This document shows positions 1-5,299 of a DNA stretch of 12,326 nt, piece by piece. The notes beneath the pieces were generated by a model that was given only the letters and a program-made list of their open reading frames with translations, ran no database searches and was not told the DNA's origin. The position numbers and the translations under genes are program-made. Source of the DNA: an uncultured Fretibacterium sp. (GTDB taxonomy: Bacteria > Synergistota > Synergistia > Synergistales > Aminobacteriaceae); contig CALAUZ010000014.1 of NCBI GenBank assembly GCA_937892105.1, positions 1 through 12,326 of the forward strand, read 5' to 3'. Each line of letters begins with the position of its first letter. Positions within the stretch are counted from its first letter, which is position 1.

Positions 1-2
1 TA

Positions 3-644
3 TCAGGTGTTGCGGAAGGCTGTGTTCAGTCTGAATGCGCGTTAATCGGCGGTGAAACTGCTGAAATGCCCGGCTTCTATCCAAAAGATGAGTATGATAT
101 TGCTGGTTTCTGCGTTGGAGTAGTTGAGAAGGACGAAATTCTTGACCCAAAGAATGTTAAGGCGGGAGATGTCGTTATTGCGCTCCCGTCATCGGGGGTT
201 CACTCCAATGGTTTCTCGCTTGTGAGGAAAATCTTTGAGGGACATGACATGAAGGCTTATATCCCTGAGTTTGGGAAGACATTGGGAGAGGAACTTCTTA
301 CGCCGACAAGGATTTACGTGCGTGAAGTGCTGCCAGTGATGAAGCATGTTAAGAGTATAGCGCACATTACTGGCGGGGGTTTCTGGGAGAACATACCGCG
401 TTCAATCCCTGAAGGTATGGCCGCAAAAATATCACTGTCATGCATAAAGACACCCCCCGTATTTGACGCGATAATGCGTGCAGGGAATATTAACCGTGAT
501 GAAATGTACCACGTCTTCAACATGGGAGTAGGAATGGTGCTGATATGTTCCAGAGATGAGGCTGATGAAGTATTGGGAGCAGTGAAAGGCTCATATGCTG
601 CCGGAGAAATAGTGAAAGGAGAAGGAGGATTAATATTATGCTGA
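3..644 (+). CDS. purM: Phosphoribosylformylglycinamidine cyclo-ligase (AIR synthetase), C-terminal part; 5' end outside window
   Basis: This gene would make the enzyme that closes FGAM to AIR with ATP, the fifth step of de novo purine synthesis, in the cytosol. The frame is open from the first bases, so the ATG at 66 is internal and not the start. About 213 codons are present, against a usual full length near 345, so roughly the last 60 percent is seen. Recognisable PurM motifs in order are IGGETAEMPGFY (near nt 48-83), the hinge SSGVHSNGFSL (near 192-222), AHITGGGFWENIPRSI (near 360-407) and FNMGVGMV (near 519-542). The stop TGA at 642-644 overlaps the purN start by 7 nt, which implies translational coupling. 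Nothing looks broken in the visible part. The family assignment is close to certain; only the missing N-terminus limits it. Confidence 0.96.
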   Translation, partial: SGVAEGCVQSECALIGGETAEMPGFYPKDEYDIAGFCVGVVEKDEILDPKNVKAGDVVIALPSSGVHSNGFSLVRKIFEGHDMKAYIPEFGKTLGEELLTPTRIYVREVLPVMKHVKSIAHITGGGFWENIPRSIPEGMAAKISLSCIKTPPVFDAIMRAGNINRDEMYHVFNMGVGMVLICSRDEADEVLGAVKGSYAAGEIVKGEGGLILC

Positions 645-1864
645 GGATAGCAGTGTTAGTGTCAGGAGGGGGAACGAACCTTCAGGCATTAATAGACGCG
701 CAGGACAACGGGATATTATCGTCGGGGAGGATTGCGCAGGTAATTTCGAGCTGTGAAGGGGCATACGCATTAGCGAGGGCGGAGAAGGCGGGTATTCCAT
801 CAGCGGTGGCGGAGACGGAAGGAGAAATTCTTTCAGTGATTGAAGGAGTGAAACCTGATGTTATAGTTCTTGCAGGGTTTATGAAGATACTTAGCAAGGA
901 CTTCATCGACACAGTTAATGTTCCAATTCTGAACGTTCACCCATCATTGATACCGTCATTTTGCGGAAAGGGATATTACGGTCTGAAAGTTCATGAGGCA
1001 GTCTTGAAGTCTGGCGTAAAGGTAACGGGAGCGACAGTACATTTAGTGAACGAGATACCTGACGGCGGGGAGATTATTGCACAGAAAGCAATTGATATAC
1101 TTCCCGAAGATACGCCGGAGAAGCTGCAGCGAAGGGTAATGGAGAGTTGCGAATGGGTGATATTGCCACGCGCAGTGGAGGAGATATGCCGGAAGATTGA
1201 GCCTCGAATTTTACCAAAGCCGCAAAAGTATGCAGGGCGCGGAATAATTACGGGAATGACACCTTCAGGGGGGAAAATGCTTGCGTATTTCATCATGGGA
1301 CGAAGCTCGTCAAGCAAGGCAAGAATATTCAAGCGTTCAGGCGACGACCTAAACATCAAGCTGACCCGTCAGGATAAGAATTTTGACCCGTCATTGATAC
1401 TGTACTCACCATTAAGGGTATTGCGCGACAACATAATCATCACTAACGGCGACCAGACTGATACTGTTTACGAAGCGATGAAGAATGGCGGTACGTTTGA
1501 GGGAGCGTTAAGGACGCGTGAATATGAACCGGACGCTCCGCATTACACGCCGAGAATAAGCGCGGTAATGACAACTTCTGGCTACAAGCATAGTATTCTC
1601 AAGAGGGCCGGAAAATACTTCTTTGAGTATGAATATGAGCCTGGAAAGGGAAGACTAATCCATACATACGATCATGATGTAATGTCGGGAGGAGTGTTGC
1701 CATCATTCGAGGGAGAACCCAGAGAAGTCAATATTCCTGATGATATGGAGAAGTTTGCGGAAGGATTGTGGCATGAACTTGGGGAAGATTACAGGGTAGC
1801 GATGTACGTGAGATATTATGATGGTGAGAGCTACACTGATAAGTTATACAACACGCAGGAATAA
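638..1864 (+). CDS. purN: PurN-PurO fusion: GAR formyltransferase joined to IMP cyclohydrolase
   Basis: A 408-residue protein joining two purine enzymes that are usually separate. Residues 1-188 are phosphoribosylglycinamide formyltransferase (GAR + 10-formyl-THF to FGAR, step 3). The glycine loop VSGGGTNLQALI is at 8-19, and the catalytic triad aligned to E. coli N106/H108/D144 is N99, H101 (HPSLIPSF) and D142 (PDGG). Residues about 198-408 match the archaeal-type IMP cyclohydrolase family (PurO, PF07826; FAICAR to IMP, step 10): GRGIITG at 200-206, AYFIMGRSSSSKAR at 216-229, NGDQTDTVYEAM at 270-281, EPDAPHYTPRIS at 297-308 and EPGKGRLIHTY at 334-344. The linker between them is only about ten residues, with no stop or internal start signal. 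The SD AAGGAGG (622-628) lies 9 nt before ATG 638. Assignments come from remembered motifs; the domain calls are strong, and activity of both halves is inferred. Confidence 0.93.
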   Translation: MLRIAVLVSGGGTNLQALIDAQDNGILSSGRIAQVISSCEGAYALARAEKAGIPSAVAETEGEILSVIEGVKPDVIVLAGFMKILSKDFIDTVNVPILNVHPSLIPSFCGKGYYGLKVHEAVLKSGVKVTGATVHLVNEIPDGGEIIAQKAIDILPEDTPEKLQRRVMESCEWVILPRAVEEICRKIEPRILPKPQKYAGRGIITGMTPSGGKMLAYFIMGRSSSSKARIFKRSGDDLNIKLTRQDKNFDPSLILYSPLRVLRDNIIITNGDQTDTVYEAMKNGGTFEGALRTREYEPDAPHYTPRISAVMTTSGYKHSILKRAGKYFFEYEYEPGKGRLIHTYDHDVMSGGVLPSFEGEPREVNIPDDMEKFAEGLWHELGEDYRVAMYVRYYDGESYTDKLYNTQE

Positions 1865-2427
1865 TGAAGTTATCCGGCCATGAGAAGATTTTGGGTACAG
1901 GTCTGACAGTTTCAGATTATTGGGCTTGGGCTTATTCTATTCTTACGGATAATACGGAGCGCGGTATATTCGCAGAGTTTCTTGTGCATACAGCCATGAA
2001 GGGAAACGATGATGTACGAGAGAGCTGGAAGAGTTATGATATATTGTCTCCTGAAGGAATAAAGATAGAAGTTAAATCTTCCGGCTATATTCAGGCTTGG
2101 TATCAGGAAAAACTATCGGCAGTGAAATTTTCAATCCGTCCTGCTCATTCGTGGAACCCTGAAACGGGCATGTACTCTGATGAATGTGTGAGAGCTTCCG
2201 ATGTTTATGTTTTTTGTCTACAGAAGCATACTGACAAAAGCACTGTAAATATTCTGGATTTGTCGCAATGGACATTCTTTGTTATCCCGACACAAATTCT
2301 TGATGTTGAAACTGGAATGCAGAAGACAATCACACTTAACCGCTTAAAAACTCTTGGAGCAGTAGAAGTTAATTATGACGACCTTAGAGACACGGTAATA
2401 AAAACAGCAGGGAGTGTTAAACAATGA
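1864..2427 (+). CDS. PD-(D/E)XK nuclease-like protein of unknown function, embedded in the purine operon
   Basis: A 187-residue soluble protein with no signal peptide or membrane segment. It is not a purine enzyme. It carries the layout of a PD-(D/E)XK nuclease core: an N-terminal helix with E38 (ERGIFAEFLV, 32-41), then D59, then E69-V-K71 in IKIEVKSS (67-73), then Q77-x-x-Y80. That gives D-x9-E-x-K followed by a Q-x2-Y element, as in several restriction and repair nucleases. Further distinctive segments are SDVYVFCLQKH (112-122) and LDLSQWTFFVIPT (131-143). From memory, this resembles a family of small hypothetical proteins widespread in Firmicutes, usually found alone or in accessory loci. 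The ATG shares one base with the purN-purO stop (TAATG), and the TGA overlaps the next ATG by 4 nt, so it should be co-translated with purine genes. Nuclease activity and any DNA, RNA or defence role are inference. Confidence 0.75.
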   Translation: MKLSGHEKILGTGLTVSDYWAWAYSILTDNTERGIFAEFLVHTAMKGNDDVRESWKSYDILSPEGIKIEVKSSGYIQAWYQEKLSAVKFSIRPAHSWNPETGMYSDECVRASDVYVFCLQKHTDKSTVNILDLSQWTFFVIPTQILDVETGMQKTITLNRLKTLGAVEVNYDDLRDTVIKTAGSVKQ

Positions 2428-3554
2428 ACGAATACGCACTGAAATACGGCACAAACCCCAACCAGACACCGGCAAGAATATACATGAGGAACGGCGGTAA
2501 CTTACCCCTTGAAGTCCTCAACGGGAGGCCAGGCTACATTAATTTTCTTGATGCACTGAACTCATGGCAGTTAGTCCGCGAACTCAAAGCCACGCTAAAA
2601 CTTCCGTCAGCGGCATCATTCAAGCATGTAAGTCCTGCGGGTTCAGCACTAGGATTGCCACTGAATGACGAGGAACGTAAAATCTTCTTTGTTGGGCAAA
2701 ACATCGACATCAACTCTTCACCCTTAGCATGTGCATATGCCCGCGCAAGGGGTACGGACAGACTTTCATCATTTGGCGACTGGATAGCATTGAGTGATGA
2801 ATGCGATGAAGTTACGGCAATGTTCATCAAGCGTGAAGTTTCAGACGGGATTATTGCGCCATCGTACACCCCTAAAGCCCTAGAAATTCTGAAGTCGAAA
2901 CGTAAAGGCAATTATGCAGTAGTGAAGATAGATACTGATTATGAGCCTGAAAGCACAGAGACGCGCGACATTTTCGGGATAACGTTTGAGCAGGGACGCA
3001 ACACAGCCCCAGTAATTGACTCTGCAAAATATGACGCTCCCGTAACAGTTATCAAGAATATTCCAGAGACAGCAAGGAGAGACCTGACACTTGCACTAAT
3101 AACGTTGAAATACACGCAGTCGAACTCAGTATGTATAACGAAAGAAGGGCAGACGTTAGGGGTAGGAGCAGGGCAACAATCGAGGCTTCATTGTGTGAAA
3201 CTTGCGTGCGACAAGGCGGATTTGAGACTGCTTCGCGGACACCCAAAGATATTGGAACTTGAGTTTAGGGACGATTTAGGGAGGCCGGAACGCGATAACG
3301 CTATAAGCACAATGTTGACGGGAGATTTCCTGAGTGCCGAAGAAAAACGCGAGTACATAATGTCGAATGCCGGTGCAAGTTTGGGGAGTGATGCATTTTT
3401 CCCATTTCCTGACAGCATAGATAGGGCGAGATTTAGCGGTGTGAAGTATGTTGCGCAGCCTGGAGGGTCAATCCGAGATGATTTGGTGGTGAAGGCGTGT
3501 GATGACTTCGGGATAGCTATGGTGATGACGGGTAGAAGATTATTTCATCATTAG
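2424..3554 (+). CDS. purH: AICAR formyltransferase (stand-alone, without the N-terminal IMP cyclohydrolase/MGS domain)
   Basis: A 376-residue enzyme transferring a formyl group from 10-formyl-THF to AICAR (step 9). It matches the AICARFT half of PurH. KYGTNPNQTPA is at 7-17. The catalytic Lys-His pair K67-H68 sits in ASFKHVSPAG (64-73). GVGAGQQSRLH follows in the second half, then DAFFPFPDSID, and the C-terminus ends in the typical MVMTGRRLFHH. Bifunctional PurH is about 520 residues with an N-terminal MGS-type IMP cyclohydrolase domain; that domain is entirely absent here, and the protein starts cleanly at the AICARFT fold. The gap is filled by the PurO-like half of the upstream PurN fusion. 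The ATG overlaps the TGA of the nuclease-like gene (ATGA at 2424-2427), so translation is probably coupled. The symbol purH is used loosely for this formyltransferase-only form. Confidence 0.93.
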   Translation: MNEYALKYGTNPNQTPARIYMRNGGNLPLEVLNGRPGYINFLDALNSWQLVRELKATLKLPSAASFKHVSPAGSALGLPLNDEERKIFFVGQNIDINSSPLACAYARARGTDRLSSFGDWIALSDECDEVTAMFIKREVSDGIIAPSYTPKALEILKSKRKGNYAVVKIDTDYEPESTETRDIFGITFEQGRNTAPVIDSAKYDAPVTVIKNIPETARRDLTLALITLKYTQSNSVCITKEGQTLGVGAGQQSRLHCVKLACDKADLRLLRGHPKILELEFRDDLGRPERDNAISTMLTGDFLSAEEKREYIMSNAGASLGSDAFFPFPDSIDRARFSGVKYVAQPGGSIRDDLVVKACDDFGIAMVMTGRRLFHH

Positions 3555-3570
3555 GAAGGAGGCAAAAGCT

Positions 3571-3681
3571 GTGGAAGACCTGTTTTATTTACCCTCGAAT
3601 ATCGACTACCTGAAGAAAGTTACTGCCGAGATAGATGCAGGAATAGTGAAACTCTCTGAACACGAACTTATCGAGGATTAA
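3571..3681 (+). pseudogene. YefM/Phd-type antitoxin remnant (C-terminal 36 codons, GTG start)
   Basis: A 36-codon ORF directly behind the formyltransferase gene. A perfect SD AAGGAGG (3556-3562) lies 8 nt before a GTG. The peptide starts MEDLFYLPSNIDYL and ends LSEHELIED. This pattern fits the C-terminal, toxin-binding part of YefM/Phd-fold antitoxins, where a METLYLL-like segment and a final HELIE-like tail are common. The usual roughly 50-residue DNA-binding N-terminus is missing. The frame is open further upstream as IRKEAKAVED, so the homology may begin a few codons before the GTG. The stop TAA is 3 nt from the start of a YoeB-like remnant, the normal order and spacing of a yefM-yoeB pair. 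Either it is dead, or it is a truncated peptide still translated by chance of a good SD. The homology rests on my reading of a short peptide. Confidence 0.6.
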
Positions 3682-3684
3682 TTT

Positions 3685-3741
3685 ATGAAGCTGCTATGGG
3701 ACGAACGGAGCTGGAATGATTATCGTGAATAGCAGGACACT
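3685..3741 (+). pseudogene. YoeB/Txe-type toxin remnant, nonsense-terminated after 15 codons
   Basis: The ATG at 3685 opens MKLLWDERSWNDYRE and then hits TAG at 3730-3732. YoeB/Txe mRNA-interferase toxins begin with a very similar string (E. coli YoeB: MKLIWSEESWDDYLYWQETD). In that alignment the TAG falls where the family has Trp, consistent with TGG mutated to TAG. The next codons in frame (QDT, 3733-3741) still match the family's Q-x-T before similarity ends. No later toxin sequence (catalytic Glu, Arg, His) follows, so about 70 residues have been deleted. GAGGA at 3673-3677 could serve as its SD. With the antitoxin piece upstream, this is best read as the scar of a deleted yefM-yoeB toxin-antitoxin module. 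Confidence 0.62.
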
Positions 3742-3745
3742 ATGA

Positions 3746-3771
3746 CAACTGAAAGAAGGCATAACATGAAC
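3746..3771 (+). repeat. Direct repeat copy 1: ribosome-binding leader of the small acidic ORF
   Basis: The 26 nt around the start of the acidic ORF (core GAAAGAAGGCATA followed by ATGAAC) are almost identical to the 25 nt around the purD start at 3930-3954. There is one extra T after CAAC, and AC replaces GT just before the ATG. The shared part includes the SD, the spacer and the first codons. Confidence 0.7.
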
Positions 3772-3927
3772 TCTAACGAGTTTGCTAATTTGGCAGACTG
3801 GGACAGCATACCAGAAGCAGAACCAGATGAATTTGATTTACAGATGTTGTCGGAAATTGAACATGATAAAGACTGTCATGAATTTATCTTGGCAGATGAA
3901 GCTGAAAAAATGTTAGGTCTTTCATAA
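3766..3927 (+). CDS. Small acidic protein of unknown function (53 aa)
   Basis: A 53-residue strongly acidic protein (starts MNSNEFANLADWDS, ends DEAEKMLGLS), rich in Asp and Glu, with no membrane segment or Cys cluster. I chose the ATG at 3766 over the in-frame ATG at 3742. An AGAAGG SD (3754-3759) lies 6 nt before 3766, and the same leader serves purD with identical spacing. The upstream ATG has only a weak AGGA 4 nt away; if it is used, the product has 61 residues. The peptide looks vaguely like small acidic partner proteins or antitoxins (DWDSIPEAEPDEFDL, then DKDCHEFILADEA). That likeness is an impression, not a family match. It sits between a broken toxin-antitoxin pair and purD, ends 21 nt before purD, and should be on the same transcript. 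Confidence 0.5.
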   Translation: MNSNEFANLADWDSIPEAEPDEFDLQMLSEIEHDKDCHEFILADEAEKMLGLS

Positions 3928-3929
3928 CA

Positions 3930-3954
3930 CAACGAAAGAAGGCATAGTATGAAC
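3930..3954 (+). repeat. Direct repeat copy 2: ribosome-binding leader of purD
   Basis: Second copy of the leader repeat (CAACGAAAGAAGGCATAG, then ATGAAC). GAAAGAAGG at 3934-3942 is the purD SD, 6 nt before ATG 3949. Together with copy 1 it brackets the small acidic ORF, as expected if a short segment was duplicated or inserted at the purD start. Confidence 0.7.
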
Positions 3955-5205
3955 ATACTAATAATCGGTGGAGGCGGACGCGAACACGCAATCGCAAAAT
4001 ACATTGCCCGCAATCCCAACGCAACCAAAATCTACGCCCTACCCGGTAACGGAGGGATATCCCAGTTAGCCGAGTGTATCAACATCAGCGCAGAGGACAT
4101 AGACGGCATAGTATTATTTGCGCGCAACAACGCAATCGACTTTGCCATAGTTGCCCCCGATGACCCGCTTGCATTGGGAGCTGTAGACCGTCTCGAAGCT
4201 GAGGGGATAAAGTGTTTCGGCCCATCGCAGAAAGCAGCTCAAATCGAGAGCAGTAAAGTTTTCGCAAAGTCCCTCATGACGAAATACGACATTCCTACCG
4301 CAAAATTCGAGGTGTTCACTGAAATCGACAAGGCACTATCTTACGCGGCCCTCAATGACTATCCAATGGTGATAAAGGCAGATGGTCTGGCAAAGGGAAA
4401 AGGTGTTACGGTTGCGGAGAGCTTCCAGCAGGCAAGGGACGCAATAATCTCATGCATGAAGGATAAAACTTTTGGCGCAAGCGGTGAGAGGGTAATCATA
4501 GAGGAATGTCTCAGAGGCCCCGAAGTTACAGTTCTTGCGTTCACAGACGGCAAAACGATTATCCCTATGGTATCGTCAATGGATCACAAGCGCGCCTATG
4601 ATGGCAACAAAGGCCCCAACACCGGCGGAATGGGAGTTATTGCCCCTAATCCGTATTACACTCCGAAAATTGCTGACGACTGCATGAGGACGATATTTAT
4701 TCCTACAATCTCGGCCATGAACAGCGAGGGACATACCTTTAAGGGCTGCCTGTATTTTGGGTTAATGCTTACGTCTGACGGCCCAAAGGTAATCGAATAC
4801 AATTGCCGTTTTGGAGACCCGGAAGCTGAAGCTGTACTGCCGTTAATGGAGACGGACTTGCTTGAAGTAATGATGGCTGTACGCGATGAGAGGCTGGAAA
4901 GCTGCCCCGTGAAATTCAGAGATGGAGCGTCATGCTGTGTAGTCTGCGCGTCATCAGGGTATCCAGCGAAATATCTCACAGGTTATCCGATAGATTTTGG
5001 GGACGCAGAGAGTGTCGTGGGTGTCGAAATATTCCATGCTGGTACGAAACTTGACGGCGGAAAGTATGTTACATCAGGCGGAAGGGTATTGGCAGTTAAT
5101 GCTGTTGCTGATGACCTAGCTGCTGCGCGTGAGAAGGCATACGAGGCTGTTGGGAAAATAACGTTTGAGGGTATGCGTTACAGGACGGATATAGGGAGCA
5201 TGTAA
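3949..5205 (+). CDS. purD: Phosphoribosylamine-glycine ligase (GAR synthetase)
   Basis: A 418-residue ATP-grasp enzyme joining glycine to phosphoribosylamine to give GAR, step 2 of the purine pathway. Motifs are in the expected order: N-terminal GGGGREHAI at 7-15, the ATP-grasp loop KADGLAKGKGV at 143-153, KGPNTGGMG at 221-229, and the metal/ATP motif EYNCRFGDPEAE at 283-294. The C-terminal domain has SGGRVLAV near 377-384. Length is normal for the family (about 420). The start at 3949 is fixed by the SD (GAAAGAAGG, 6 nt upstream) and by MNILIIGGGG being the standard N-terminus. No terminator is visible between the formyltransferase gene and purD, so purD is probably read through from the upstream operon despite the 394-nt scar region. 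A hairpin terminator follows 17 nt after its stop. No defect is seen. Confidence 0.97.
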   Translation: MNILIIGGGGREHAIAKYIARNPNATKIYALPGNGGISQLAECINISAEDIDGIVLFARNNAIDFAIVAPDDPLALGAVDRLEAEGIKCFGPSQKAAQIESSKVFAKSLMTKYDIPTAKFEVFTEIDKALSYAALNDYPMVIKADGLAKGKGVTVAESFQQARDAIISCMKDKTFGASGERVIIEECLRGPEVTVLAFTDGKTIIPMVSSMDHKRAYDGNKGPNTGGMGVIAPNPYYTPKIADDCMRTIFIPTISAMNSEGHTFKGCLYFGLMLTSDGPKVIEYNCRFGDPEAEAVLPLMETDLLEVMMAVRDERLESCPVKFRDGASCCVVCASSGYPAKYLTGYPIDFGDAESVVGVEIFHAGTKLDGGKYVTSGGRVLAVNAVADDLAAAREKAYEAVGKITFEGMRYRTDIGSM

Positions 5206-5221
5206 GGTAAATTTGATATGG

Positions 5222-5258
5222 GGCCGGGTGATTGAACGCTTATTTTTCCCGGCCTTTT
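5222..5258 (+). terminator. Intrinsic terminator after purD
   Basis: A 7-bp perfect G/C stem (GGCCGGG at 5222-5228 with CCCGGCC at 5248-5254) encloses a 19-nt loop and is followed by only four Ts. The long loop and short T run suggest partial termination. It separates the purM-purD unit from purL. Confidence 0.7.
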
Positions 5259-5267
5259 GCGTATAAT
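5240..5267 (+). promoter_or_regulatory. Candidate sigma-70-type promoter for purL
   Basis: A perfect -10 hexamer TATAAT is at 5262-5267. The -35 is poor: TTATTT at 5240-5245 with a 16-nt spacer is the best fit. It overlaps the 3' arm of the purD terminator. Transcription would start near 5274 and leave a leader of about 26 nt before the TTG of purL. That is too short for a riboswitch. Confidence 0.45.
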
Positions 5268-5299
5268 AACCTTCATCACTTTTTCATGGAGGTTGCAAT

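Noticed and set aside
66..68. ATG at 66 as a possible start of purM
   Set aside because: The frame is open upstream to the window edge and encodes PurM-type residues (GVAEGCVQSE, then IGGETAEMPGFY), so this Met is internal.
1190..1240. purN-purO junction as a sequencing frameshift between two separate genes
   Set aside because: There is no stop, SD or start codon near the junction and both domains are in one frame, so a true fusion is the simpler reading; only raw reads could show otherwise.
3742..3765. Upstream ATG at 3742 as start of the small acidic protein
   Set aside because: Only a weak AGGA lies 4 nt before it, and this stretch is the end of the toxin remnant plus the duplicated leader. 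The ATG at 3766 has the same SD and spacing as purD.
5232..5267. TTGAAC at 5232-5237 as the -35 of the purL promoter
   Set aside because: It is 24 nt from the TATAAT box, far beyond the usual 16-18 nt, and lies in the terminator loop.
5206..5299. Purine riboswitch or PurR operator upstream of purL
   Set aside because: The leader after the predicted start site is only about 26 nt, and no three-way-junction aptamer elements or repeated purine-box sequence could be found in this gap.
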